A stretch of 41,293 nt of DNA from the NCBI GenBank assembly GCA_900551295.1, contig URVJ01000019.1, positions 1-41,293 of the forward strand, written 5' to 3'. Each line of letters starts with the position of its first letter. The stretch's first letter is position 1. The position numbers and the translations under genes were made by a program. Below the pieces are notes generated by a model. That model was given only the letters and a program-made list of their open reading frames with translations, did no database searches and was not told where the DNA came from. This stretch comes from an uncultured Eubacteriales bacterium (GTDB lineage Bacteria > Bacillota > Clostridia > Oscillospirales > CAG-382). Of the stretch, positions 7,123 through 15,345 are shown piece after piece.

Positions 7123-7151
7123 TTGACTTTTTTTTAACATAGTGCTAAAAT
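7123..7151 (+). promoter_or_regulatory. Promoter of the bifurcating fumarate reductase operon, with a possible Rex half-site
   Basis: TTGACT (7123-7128), 17-bp spacer, TAAAAT (7146-7151). The start would be near 7158, giving an unusually long leader of about 200 nt. A second TATAAT at 7253-7258 has no good -35. TTTTAACAT (7132-7140), inside the spacer, resembles one half of a Rex operator (TTGTTAAnnnnTTAACAA). The left half is poor, so autoregulation by the operon's own Rex is only a suggestion. Confidence 0.55.
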
Positions 7152-7157
7152 TATAAT

Positions 7158-7358
7158 AACGACAGTATTTTTTATATTGGACCGCAGTATATCGATAAAC
7201 ACATTACCGGTATGCGAAATTGGTACTTGCCAAATACGTGCGAATGAGGTATTATAATATTAAGGAATACTGTGAAAATGTATTCGACAAAAAAGGAGTG
7301 AAAAACCGAAAATTCCGCAAAAAACGGTAATTCAATCAAAAAAACTTAGAGGTGCATT
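7158..7358 (+). other. Long untranslated leader of the operon
   Basis: About 200 nt between the inferred start and ATG 7359. I see no known riboswitch signature and no terminator. It contains only tiny frames, such as a ten-codon basic peptide from GTG 7294 just behind an AAGGAG. A-rich stretches precede the mdh ribosome binding site GAGGTG. Confidence 0.4.
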
Positions 7359-8303
7359 ATGAACAAAATTTCTATTATCGGAACCGGAAGCGTAGGTTCA
7401 ACAATCGCTTATACGCTTGCTGTTATGGGAATTGCGTCCCAGATAGTAATGATCGACATCAACAATGAAAAAGCACTCGGCGAAGCGCTTGATATACGTC
7501 AGGGAACACCTTTTCTCGGTGCCTGTTCGGTATATGCGGGCGACTATCGCGACGCCGCAGGATCGAACATCGTAATACTCACATCGGGTATTGCAAGAAA
7601 GCCCGGTCAGTCGCGTCTTGACCTTGCGCAGACGAATGTAAATATAACAAAATCCATAATTCCCGAGATAGTAAAGTATGCTCCCGACGCTACATATATA
7701 ATTGTCAGCAACCCGGTAGATATTCTTACATATACTTTCTGCAAGCGTTCGGGACTTCCCGAAAACCGCATAATCGGTTCGGGTACGATACTCGATACCG
7801 CAAGACTGCGTGCAAGAATTTCGGAATACTACAATATCAGCCAGAGCAATGTTCATGCATATGTTTTCGGCGAGCACGGCGATTCTTCCTTTATTCCGTG
7901 GTCTGTCGCAAACATCTCGAATGTTCCGATAGCCGATTGCGGAAAGCTTATCGCTACCGATAATATAGAGCCGCCGGTATTCAACTTTGATGAAGTAGAG
8001 CAGTATGTCCGCAAGTCCGGCGCAAGAGTTATCGCACGCAAGGGCGCAACATTCTATGCGATTTCCGCGTCTGTCTGCCATATCTGCAAGTGCCTGCTTA
8101 CCGGTATAGATACTACAATGACCGTTTCAACTCCTATGCACGGCGAATACGGCGTAGATGACGTTGCGCTCAGCGTTCTCAATACAGTAGGCGCAAACGG
8201 TGCAAGATCCAAGGTGCTTATGCCGCTTACCGATGAAGAGATTGCAAAGCTTCATAAGAGCGCCGACGCACTCAAAGACGTTATCAATAATCTTGAAATA
8301 TAA
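7359..8303 (+). CDS. mdh: NAD-dependent malate dehydrogenase (LDH-like)
   Basis: This 314-residue member of the L-lactate/malate dehydrogenase family has the Rossmann motif GTGSVGS (8-14), Asp33 at the end of the second strand (NAD preference), the catalytic loop ARKPGQSR (79-86), the SNPVDIL block and the active-site GEHGDS. At the substrate-specificity position (102 in LDH numbering) it has Arg80, where lactate dehydrogenases have Gln. In this family that Arg selects a dicarboxylate, so oxaloacetate/malate is more likely than pyruvate/lactate. Fumarase 17 bp downstream supports this. It is the first gene of the operon. In the proposed pathway it reduces oxaloacetate to malate with NADH, the entry to the reductive succinate branch. 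Automated annotation may call it L-lactate dehydrogenase. Confidence 0.87.
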   Translation: MNKISIIGTGSVGSTIAYTLAVMGIASQIVMIDINNEKALGEALDIRQGTPFLGACSVYAGDYRDAAGSNIVILTSGIARKPGQSRLDLAQTNVNITKSIIPEIVKYAPDATYIIVSNPVDILTYTFCKRSGLPENRIIGSGTILDTARLRARISEYYNISQSNVHAYVFGEHGDSSFIPWSVANISNVPIADCGKLIATDNIEPPVFNFDEVEQYVRKSGARVIARKGATFYAISASVCHICKCLLTGIDTTMTVSTPMHGEYGVDDVALSVLNTVGANGARSKVLMPLTDEEIAKLHKSADALKDVINNLEI

Positions 8304-8320
8304 TTAGGAGTTGTTTAAAA

Positions 8321-9697
8321 ATGGAATACCGCATAGAACATGATTCCATGGGCGAAGTCAAAGTCCCGGCAGACCGTCTTTGGGCTGCGCAGACACAGAG
8401 AAGCCATGAGAATTTTAAGATCGGCGTCGATATAGAAACAATGCCGAGAGAGATAACACACGCGTTCGGAATACTTAAAAAAGCCGCCGCTCTTGCCAAC
8501 AATGAGCTCAAACCCGAAAAGATGACTTCCGAAAAGCTTGCAGCAATCTGCGAAGCCTGCGACGAAGTCATTTCCGGAGAGCTTAACGGACATTTTCCGC
8601 TTGTTGTATGGCAGACGGGTTCGGGCACTCAGTCCAACATGAATGCAAACGAGGTTATTGCAAACCGTGCAAACCAGCTTGCCGATAAAAAACTCGTTCA
8701 CCCGAACGACGATATAAACATGAGCCAGTCGTCAAACGACACTTTCCCTACGGCGATGCATATTTCCGCGGTTATTGCAATCGAAGATAAGCTGCTGCCG
8801 GCAATAGAAACTCTTATAGCGACATTTAAAAAGCTTGAAAAAGAGAATGAGGGCATAGTAAAGTCCGGACGCACACATCTTCAGGACGCAACACCCATAA
8901 AGTTCAGCCAGGAAATAAGCGGCTGGCGTTCAAGCCTTGAAAGAGATGCCGAACTTCTCAAGTCCGCGCTTAAACCTCTGCATGAGCTTGCACTCGGCGG
9001 AACTGCGGTAGGTACGGGTCTTAACGCGCCCAAAGGTTTTTCCGAACTTGTTGCGGCAAAGGTATCCGAACTTACGGGAAAGCCTTTTATAACGGCTGAA
9101 AACAAGTTCCATGCTCTTACAAGCAAAGATGAGCTTGTATTTGCACACGGCGCGATAAAGGCGACTGCCTGCGATATGATGAAGATAGCAAACGATGTTC
9201 GCTGGCTTGCGTCAGGTCCGAGAGACGGTCTCGGCGAGATACACATTCCCGAAAACGAGCCCGGTTCTTCGATAATGCCCGGTAAAGTCAATCCTACGCA
9301 GTGCGAGGCTGTAACCATGGTTGCGGTTCAGGTAATGGGCAATGACGTTGCGGTTTCCATGGCGGCGTCGCAAGGTAACTTTGAACTCAACGTGTTCATG
9401 CCCGTTGCGGCATATAACTTCCTCCAGTCCGCAAGACTTCTTGCAGAGGCTATTGTTTCGTTCAATAATAACTGTGCAGTCGGCATTACCGCAAATAAGG
9501 AAAAAATGCACCATAACCTGTATAACTCGCTTATGCTTGTTACCGCGCTTAACCCTTATATCGGCTACGAAAATGCGGCAAAGACCGCAAAGAAAGCCTT
9601 TAAGGATAATATTTCACTTAAAGAAGCTTGCGTTGAACTCGGATTTCTGACTGCCGAAAAGTTCGATGAGGTATTCCACCCCGAACAGATGGTATAA
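8321..9697 (+). CDS. fumC: Fumarate hydratase, class II
   Basis: This 458-residue enzyme has the normal length of class II (FumC) fumarases. It reversibly dehydrates malate to fumarate and needs no Fe-S cluster. Visible blocks are TGSGTQSNMN, NMSQSSND, SGRTHLQDATP (with the catalytic His region) and the superfamily signature GSSIMPGKVNP. Aspartase is related, but the HLQDATP and GSSIMPGKVNPT contexts fit fumarase. AGGAG at 8305-8309 precedes ATG 8321, and hdrB starts 23 bp after the stop. The position between mdh and the Hdr/Flx/Frd genes places it in the oxaloacetate-to-succinate branch. Confidence 0.94.
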   Translation: MEYRIEHDSMGEVKVPADRLWAAQTQRSHENFKIGVDIETMPREITHAFGILKKAAALANNELKPEKMTSEKLAAICEACDEVISGELNGHFPLVVWQTGSGTQSNMNANEVIANRANQLADKKLVHPNDDINMSQSSNDTFPTAMHISAVIAIEDKLLPAIETLIATFKKLEKENEGIVKSGRTHLQDATPIKFSQEISGWRSSLERDAELLKSALKPLHELALGGTAVGTGLNAPKGFSELVAAKVSELTGKPFITAENKFHALTSKDELVFAHGAIKATACDMMKIANDVRWLASGPRDGLGEIHIPENEPGSSIMPGKVNPTQCEAVTMVAVQVMGNDVAVSMAASQGNFELNVFMPVAAYNFLQSARLLAEAIVSFNNNCAVGITANKEKMHHNLYNSLMLVTALNPYIGYENAAKTAKKAFKDNISLKEACVELGFLTAEKFDEVFHPEQMV

Positions 9698-9720
9698 GAA
9701 AACGTAATGGAGGTATATTG

Positions 9721-10527
9721 ATGAAAGTAAGTTATTTTCCCGGCTGTACCCTCCGTACAAAGGCAAAACAACTTGATTACTATGCGAGAAAGTGCGCCGA
9801 AATACTCGGTGCCGAGCTTTGCGAAATAAAGGATTGGCAGTGCTGCGGCGGTGTGTTTGTCAGCGCAAAGGACGAGATTGCGTCAAAGCTTTCAAGTGTG
9901 CGCGCACTTGTCTCGGCAAAAGAGGAAAACAGACCTCTTGTGACCGTATGCTCAGCCTGTCATAACGTTATCAAGCAGACAAACTACGCTGTACAGAATG
10001 ATGAGACTTTTGCTGCGCGCGTGAATACATATATGGCGCAGGATAAGGACTTCAAAGAGCCTTATAACGGCGAAACAGAGGTCATACACTATCTCGAACT
10101 GTTACGCGACAAGATAGGCTTTGATAAGATAAAAGAGGCGGTAAAAAATCCGCTGACCGGAAAGAAGATTGCGGCATATTACGGCTGTATGCTTCTCCGT
10201 CCCGGAAAAGTCATGAGTTTTGACGATCCAGAAAACCCGAAGATCATGGAGGACTTTATCAGAGCTCTCGGTGCAGAACCTGTTGTGTATTCCATGAGAA
10301 ACGAGTGCTGCGGCGGATACGTCGTAGTCGAGGATAAAGAGTTTGCGTCAAAGAAGGCAAACGCCGTTGCGGACAATGCAAAGCAAAACGGCGCCGAAAT
10401 GCTTGTCACCGCATGTCCTCTTTGTAAGTATAACCTTGTCAAGAGTCAGAGCGACGTGCCGGTTGTTTACTTTACGGAGCTTCTTGCGGAGGCTCTCGGA
10501 GTAAAGGAGTATAATGATGCAGAATAA
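9721..10527 (+). CDS. hdrB: Heterodisulfide reductase subunit B-like protein (two CCG domains)
   Basis: This 268-residue protein resembles HdrB, the subunit that holds two non-cubane [4Fe-4S] clusters and performs disulfide chemistry in methanogens. Both CCG motifs are complete: C9, C41-C42, C77 and C80, then C156, C196-C197, C232 and C235. I chose ATG 9721 over the preceding TTG because GGAGGT (9709-9714) is well spaced. It overlaps hdrC by 11 bp. No CoM-CoB disulfide is expected in a Clostridium-like bacterium, so the acceptor differs. The genes downstream suggest electrons pass to the fumarate reductase FrdAB, either directly or through a dithiol. Methanogen thiol:fumarate reductase TfrB carries an FrdB half fused to an HdrB-like half, a useful parallel. 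Confidence 0.93.
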   Translation: MKVSYFPGCTLRTKAKQLDYYARKCAEILGAELCEIKDWQCCGGVFVSAKDEIASKLSSVRALVSAKEENRPLVTVCSACHNVIKQTNYAVQNDETFAARVNTYMAQDKDFKEPYNGETEVIHYLELLRDKIGFDKIKEAVKNPLTGKKIAAYYGCMLLRPGKVMSFDDPENPKIMEDFIRALGAEPVVYSMRNECCGGYVVVEDKEFASKKANAVADNAKQNGAEMLVTACPLCKYNLVKSQSDVPVVYFTELLAEALGVKEYNDAE

Positions 10528-10909
10528 AAATGAGCGTGAAAAGGAACAGATCCTCCGTATGAGCGGAGTAAATCCTCTGAAATGTATGCGCTGCGGAAAG
10601 TGCTCGGCTACCTGTCCGTCATATGATGAGATGGAATATCATCCTCATCAGTTCGTATATATGGTCGAGACCGGAGATATAGAAACTCTGAAAAAGTCGG
10701 ATTCCATATATAAATGCCTTTCCTGCTTTGCCTGCGTTGACAGATGTCCGCGCGGGGTAGAACCCGCAAAGCTTGTAGAGGCTCTCAGACTTTCCGTAAT
10801 ACGCGAAAAAGGCGCAAACCACTTAAAGCCCGACGATGTTCCGGAGATTATCGACGACGATATGCCGCAGCAGGCTTTGGTAAGCGCATTCAGAAAATAT
10901 TCAAAGTAA
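10517..10909 (+). CDS. hdrC: Heterodisulfide reductase subunit C-like ferredoxin
   Basis: This 130-residue protein has two cubane [4Fe-4S] motifs, C23-x2-C26-x2-C29-x3-C33 and C67-x2-C70-x2-C73-x3-C77, spaced as in HdrC. HdrC wires HdrA to HdrB. Two ATGs are adjacent (10514 and 10517). AAAGGAG at 10503-10509 is better spaced for 10517, which overlaps the end of hdrB and implies coupled translation. HdrA follows after 18 bp. The short acidic C-terminus is unremarkable. Confidence 0.92.
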   Translation: MQNKNEREKEQILRMSGVNPLKCMRCGKCSATCPSYDEMEYHPHQFVYMVETGDIETLKKSDSIYKCLSCFACVDRCPRGVEPAKLVEALRLSVIREKGANHLKPDDVPEIIDDDMPQQALVSAFRKYSK

Positions 10910-10927
10910 GAAAGGAGATACAAAACC

Positions 10928-12922
10928 ATGCAGAGAATCGGAGTATTTGTCTGTCACTGCGGTACAAATATTGCAGGAACAGTCGATGTAAAAGCAGTTG
11001 CAAAGGCTCTTGAAAACGAGCCGGGTGTTGTTTTCTCCACCGACTACCAGTATATGTGTTCCCAGGCCGGACAGGAAATAATCAAAAATGCAATAGCGGA
11101 GCATAAGCTCACGGGAATCGTTGTCTGCTCGTGTTCGCCGCGTATGCATGAGGCTACCTTCAGAAAGACCGCGGCTGCAGCCGGACTCAACTCTTATATG
11201 GTTGAGATTGCAAATATCCGCGAACAGTGTTCGTGGGTTCATAAGGATATGCCGACGGGTACCGAAAAGGCGATCATACTTGCAAAGGCGGCCGTAGCTA
11301 AAGTAAACCTTAATACGCCTCTTACGCCCGGCGAAAGCCCTGTTACAAAGAGAGCGCTTGTTATCGGCGGCGGTATTGCAGGTATTCAGACGGCGCTTGA
11401 TATTGCAGACGCAGGATTTCCGGTAGATATAGTTGAAACAAAGCCGACAATAGGCGGAAAGATGGCTCAGCTCGATAAAACCTTCCCGACGCTCGACTGT
11501 GCGGCTTGTATTCTTACGCCGAAAATGGTTGATGTTGCACAGAACGATAAGATAAGAATTTTTTCGTATTCCGAAGTGACCGATGTCGGCGGATTTGTAG
11601 GTAATTTTGAAGTTACCATAAAAAGACGTGCAAGATATGTAAAGGAAGATGTCTGCACAGGCTGCGGAGCTTGTACCGAAAAATGTCCGCAGAAAAAAGT
11701 GCCTAATGAATTCAACCTTGGTATGGATAACAGACGCGCAATATATATCCCGTTCGCACAGGCGGTGCCTAAGGTCGCAACAATAGACCCCGACCACTGC
11801 AATATGCTCAAAAACGGAAAGTGCGGCGTCTGCGCCAAGGTTTGTACCGCCGGCGCTATCGATTACAACGCAAAGGACGAGTACATAAAGGAAAAGTACG
11901 GCGCAATAGTTGTTGCAACAGGATTCAATCCCATTTCTATGGATAAGTTCGACGAGTTTGCATACTCTCAGTCAAAGGACGTAATAACCTCGCTTGAGCT
12001 TGAACGTCTCATGAACGCCGCAGGCCCTACCGGTGGTACGCTTTTAAGACCGTCGGATAACGAACACCCGCATACGATAGTATTTGTACAGTGCGTAGGA
12101 TCGAGATGTTCTGCCTGTGCAGAAAAGGGTAAGGAATACTGCTCGAAGATATGCTGTATGTATACGGCAAAGCACGCAATGCTTATCCGCGATAAATACC
12201 CGGATACCGAAGTTTACGTATTCTATATTGACGTAAGAACACCCGGTAAGAATTTTGACGAGTTCTACCGCAGAGCCGTCGAAGAATACGGCGTGCATTA
12301 TATAAAGGGCATGGTGGGCAAGGTAACGCCCGAAGGAAAGAAACTCAAGGTGCAAGGCTCTGATCTGCTTTACGGAAAGCAGCTTCATATAGACGCAGAC
12401 CTTGTCGTGCTTGCCGCCGCAATAGAACCCGATAAGTCCGCAAGACACCTTGCTACAATGCTTACGGCAAGTATGGATACAAACGACTTCTTTACCGAAG
12501 CGCACCCCAAACTCCGTCCCGTTGAAAGCCCGACGGCAGGCGTGTTCCTTTCGGGAACCTGCCAGGGACCTAAGGATATACCCGAAACAGTTTCTCAGGC
12601 AGGCGCTGCCGCGTCAAAGGTAATCGGACTTCTCTGTAAGGATAAGCTTACAGGAAACCCGTGCGTTGCACATTCCGACGAAATGATGTGCAACGGCTGT
12701 TCGACCTGTGAAAAGGTTTGTCCTTACGGCGCTATAACATACGTTGAAAAAGAATTCAGAATGCCCGACAGAACCACAAAAGTCCGCAGAGTTGCGTCGG
12801 TAAACGAAGCTGTTTGCCAGGGCTGCGGAGCTTGTACGGTTGCTTGTATGTCCGGTGCTATGGACCTTAAGGGATTCATGAATAAGCAAATCATGGCGGA
12901 GGTAGACGCAATATGCAAGTAA
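10928..12922 (+). CDS. hdrA: Heterodisulfide reductase subunit A-like, flavin-based electron-bifurcating subunit
   Basis: At 664 residues it has normal HdrA length and full architecture. It has an N-terminal Cys-containing domain (C9, C11). A thioredoxin-reductase-like FAD domain carries GGGIAG near 147 and the HdrA-specific DCAACILTPKM near 190-200. An inserted pair of Fe-S motifs follows (CTGCGACTEKC near 242, CGVCAKVC near 299), then a Cys-rich CVGSRCSACAEKG block near 390. The C-terminal ferredoxin domain has motifs near 588 and 630. In methanogens and Desulfovibrio the FAD of HdrA splits an electron pair between ferredoxin and the HdrB side. Its presence is the strongest sign that this operon bifurcates. 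Ribosome binding site AAAGGAG at 10911-10917; overlaps flxD by 10 bp. Confidence 0.95.
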   Translation: MQRIGVFVCHCGTNIAGTVDVKAVAKALENEPGVVFSTDYQYMCSQAGQEIIKNAIAEHKLTGIVVCSCSPRMHEATFRKTAAAAGLNSYMVEIANIREQCSWVHKDMPTGTEKAIILAKAAVAKVNLNTPLTPGESPVTKRALVIGGGIAGIQTALDIADAGFPVDIVETKPTIGGKMAQLDKTFPTLDCAACILTPKMVDVAQNDKIRIFSYSEVTDVGGFVGNFEVTIKRRARYVKEDVCTGCGACTEKCPQKKVPNEFNLGMDNRRAIYIPFAQAVPKVATIDPDHCNMLKNGKCGVCAKVCTAGAIDYNAKDEYIKEKYGAIVVATGFNPISMDKFDEFAYSQSKDVITSLELERLMNAAGPTGGTLLRPSDNEHPHTIVFVQCVGSRCSACAEKGKEYCSKICCMYTAKHAMLIRDKYPDTEVYVFYIDVRTPGKNFDEFYRRAVEEYGVHYIKGMVGKVTPEGKKLKVQGSDLLYGKQLHIDADLVVLAAAIEPDKSARHLATMLTASMDTNDFFTEAHPKLRPVESPTAGVFLSGTCQGPKDIPETVSQAGAAASKVIGLLCKDKLTGNPCVAHSDEMMCNGCSTCEKVCPYGAITYVEKEFRMPDRTTKVRRVASVNEAVCQGCGACTVACMSGAMDLKGFMNKQIMAEVDAICK

Positions 12923-13347
12923 ATGAATATAAGCCGCTTATTGTGGCATTCTGCTGTAACTGGTGCTCATATGCCGGAGCAGACCTTGCCGGCAATAACA
13001 GACTGAGCTATCCTGCGGACGTAAAGATAATCCGCGTACCCTGCTCGTGCAGAGTAAATCCAATGTTTATACTCCGTGCATTCCAGAGAGGCGCGGACGG
13101 TGTAATTCTGTGCGGCTGCCACCCCGGAGACTGCCACTATACATCGGGTAACTATTATACAAGACGCCGTATGTCGCTGCTGTTTTCAATGCTTGACTAT
13201 CTCGGAATAGAGAGAGAACGTACAAGAGTGGAGTGGGTAAGCGCTGCGGAAGGCGCAAAGTTTGCCGCAACCATGAACGATTTTGCCGAAAAGGTCGCAA
13301 GCCTCGGCGAAAACAAGAGATTGGAGGATTTACGATGCAAGAAATAA
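12913..13347 (+). CDS. flxD: MvhD/FlxD-type [2Fe-2S] adaptor
   Basis: This 144-residue protein belongs to the MvhD/FlpD/FlxD family (PF02662). It transfers electrons from an input module (hydrogenase, formate dehydrogenase or Flox) to HdrA. Cys positions fit the family: C14-C15, C18, C44, C46, C67, C69 and C74. Translation starts at ATG 12913 inside the end of hdrA, with GGAGGT at 12898-12903. It overlaps the next gene by 13 bp. No hydrogenase or formate dehydrogenase is nearby, and flxA follows, so NAD(P)H is the likely electron source. Confidence 0.92.
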   Translation: MQVNEYKPLIVAFCCNWCSYAGADLAGNNRLSYPADVKIIRVPCSCRVNPMFILRAFQRGADGVILCGCHPGDCHYTSGNYYTRRRMSLLFSMLDYLGIERERTRVEWVSAAEGAKFAATMNDFAEKVASLGENKRLEDLRCKK

Positions 13348-14327
13348 AACGCGATGTTCTCGTAAATAAAGCCTCTGAGCTTTTGGCAGCAGGCACTGTT
13401 GACAGAGTTCTCGGCTGGAGAGCCGGAGAGTTTGACTATGACGTAACTCCGTCGGTATTTTCGAGTGCCGAAGAGCTTGAAAAAGAATTTGTATGGAATG
13501 ATTTCTGCGGTGCAAATTTCTCTAAATATCTTGTGAAAGAAACCGCAAAAAGCGACGCAAAGGTGCTTGTTTTCTTAAAGCCCTGCGATACGTACAGCTT
13601 TAACCAGCTGCTTACCGAGCATCGCTTTGACCGCGAAAAGGTCTATGTTGTCGGCGTTCCGTGCGGCGGCATGATCGACGTTAAAAAACTCAAAGAAAAA
13701 GCGCAGAGCGTTCTTTCCGCCGAATCGGACGGAGAGCAGACCGTAATACATACGCTCTATGACGGAGATATTAAGGTAAATACTTCCGAACTTTTGGCAG
13801 AGAGATGTGCAAACTGCAAGTCGAAAAAGCACGTTGCGTATGATGAACTTCTCGGCTCTGACGGAGATGTCCTTGATTCGCACAGATTTGACGAGGTTGA
13901 ACGCCTTGAAAAAATGACTCCAGACGAACGTTTCGCATTCTGGCAGAACGAACTGTCGAGATGTATCCGCTGCAACGCCTGCCGCGACGTATGTCCCGCC
14001 TGCACCTGTGAAAAGTGCGTTTTCGATAACCCGAATTCCGGTGTTGAAAACAAGGCTGCAGCAAATTCCTTTGAAGAAAAGATGTTCCATATCATAAGAG
14101 CGTTCCATGTTGTCGGAAGATGTACCGACTGCGGAGAATGTTCGAGAGTATGTCCTCAGCATATACCGCTTCATCTGCTCAACCGTAAGTTTATCAAGGA
14201 TATTGACGAGCTTTACGGCGATTATCAGGCAGGCGCCGAGGTCGGAAACCGTGCGCCTATCGTAAACTACTCGCTTGATGACGCAGAACCCTCAGAGGCT
14301 GTCGAAAGGGGTGACGTCAATGCGTAA
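13335..14327 (+). CDS. Flox-module iron-sulfur subunit (FlxB/FlxC type), first
   Basis: This 330-residue soluble Fe-S protein has two C-terminal ferredoxin-like motifs: a Cys-dense CIRCNACRDVCPACTCEKC (near 210-228) and CTDCGECSRVCP (near 263-274). The N-terminal half has LKPCDTYSF and VGVPCGG blocks, as in coenzyme F420-reducing hydrogenase beta-like and AsrA-like proteins. The Flox complexes of Desulfovibrio contain two Fe-S subunits between FlxA and FlxD; I cannot say which of the two this is. I chose ATG 13335 because TTGGAGG (13321-13327) sits just upstream; longer frames overlap flxD extensively. It overlaps the next gene by 8 bp. The proposed role is to relay electrons from FlxA to FlxD. 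Confidence 0.85.
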   Translation: MQEIKRDVLVNKASELLAAGTVDRVLGWRAGEFDYDVTPSVFSSAEELEKEFVWNDFCGANFSKYLVKETAKSDAKVLVFLKPCDTYSFNQLLTEHRFDREKVYVVGVPCGGMIDVKKLKEKAQSVLSAESDGEQTVIHTLYDGDIKVNTSELLAERCANCKSKKHVAYDELLGSDGDVLDSHRFDEVERLEKMTPDERFAFWQNELSRCIRCNACRDVCPACTCEKCVFDNPNSGVENKAAANSFEEKMFHIIRAFHVVGRCTDCGECSRVCPQHIPLHLLNRKFIKDIDELYGDYQAGAEVGNRAPIVNYSLDDAEPSEAVERGDVNA

Positions 14328-15345
14328 AATTTCACTTGAAAAGCTTGACGGACTGTTTGCAAAGATTTCGTCCGAAATGACGCTTTACCTTCCCGTAGAT
14401 GCCGCAAACGGCGCCAAATACGAAAAGTGGGAGGACGGCAAAAAGCTTTCCGACGCACTTAATACCGTAAGAAGCGCAAAGGACTTCTTCTTTCCGCAGA
14501 CCGAGAACCTTATGGATTTCAAGGTTGAGGGAAAGAATATAGATGTCATTGATACAAGAAACGAGTCCGAAGATTTTGCAATTTTCGGAGTCCGTGCGTG
14601 CGACGTAAAGAGCTTTGACGTACTTGACAGAGTGTTTCTCGCAGATCCTGTCGATACATATTACGAAAACCGCCGCAAACACGCAACTATTATTTCTATG
14701 GCTTGCAATAAGCCTAAGGAAACCTGTTTCTGTCAGACTTTCGGAATTGACGCGTCGGAACCTCAGGGCGATGTTGTCTGCTATAAGACAGAAAACGAGC
14801 TTTTGCTTGACGCAAAGACCGAAAAGGGTAAGGCGTTTCTTGCAAAACTTGATGGCGTTACGGAAAATGCCGATCAGAATGCTGCCGATGAGCAGAAAAA
14901 ACTTATCAAAGAGCGTCTTTCAAAGCTTCCGCTTGCTTCGCTTAAAGCCGACGCATTCGGAAAGGACAAAACAAAAGAATTTTTCGACGCACCCGAATGG
15001 AAGGAACTTTCCGAAACCTGTCTCGGCTGCGGAACCTGTACTTTTGTCTGCCCGACCTGCCAGTGCTATGATATAAAGGACTTCAATACCGGTCACGGCG
15101 TTAAGCGTTTCCGCTGCTGGGATTCGTGTATGTATTCCGAATTTACAAAAATGTCGGCAGGACAGCCCAGACTTACACAGCTTGAGAGATTCCGTCAGAG
15201 ATTTATGCATAAGCTTGTGTATTATCCGACAAATAACGACGGTATGTTCTCGTGTGTCGGCTGCGGACGCTGCATAGACAGATGCCCGATTCAGATGAAT
15301 ATAGTAAAAGTAATGAAAAAGCTGGGAGGTAAAAGCAATGCTTAA
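14320..15345 (+). CDS. Flox-module iron-sulfur subunit (FlxB/FlxC type), second
   Basis: This 341-residue protein resembles the 4Fe-4S dicluster family found in sulfhydrogenase beta and anaerobic sulfite reductase A subunits. It has a FGVRACDVKSFDVLD block (near 92), a CFCQTFG block near 134, and two ferredoxin motifs, CLGCGTCTFVCPTCQC (near 234) and CVGCGRCIDRCP (near 312). It is a distant relative of the preceding gene, so the pair may come from an old duplication. ATG 14320 follows AAAGGGGTG; an upstream in-frame ATG at 14275 has no clear ribosome binding site. It overlaps flxA by 8 bp. It probably completes the wire between FlxA and FlxD. Confidence 0.85.
   Translation: MRKISLEKLDGLFAKISSEMTLYLPVDAANGAKYEKWEDGKKLSDALNTVRSAKDFFFPQTENLMDFKVEGKNIDVIDTRNESEDFAIFGVRACDVKSFDVLDRVFLADPVDTYYENRRKHATIISMACNKPKETCFCQTFGIDASEPQGDVVCYKTENELLLDAKTEKGKAFLAKLDGVTENADQNAADEQKKLIKERLSKLPLASLKADAFGKDKTKEFFDAPEWKELSETCLGCGTCTFVCPTCQCYDIKDFNTGHGVKRFRCWDSCMYSEFTKMSAGQPRLTQLERFRQRFMHKLVYYPTNNDGMFSCVGCGRCIDRCPIQMNIVKVMKKLGGKSNA

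Noticed and set aside
10901..11797. 298-codon minus-strand frame within hdrA
   Set aside because: Lies wholly opposite a highly conserved bifurcating flavoprotein gene; Cys/Arg-rich composition is typical of an antisense shadow.
13233..13334. Upstream extension of the first Flox Fe-S subunit
   Set aside because: It would overlap flxD by over 100 bp in another frame; the ATG at 13335 has a well-placed TTGGAGG and a sensible N-terminus.
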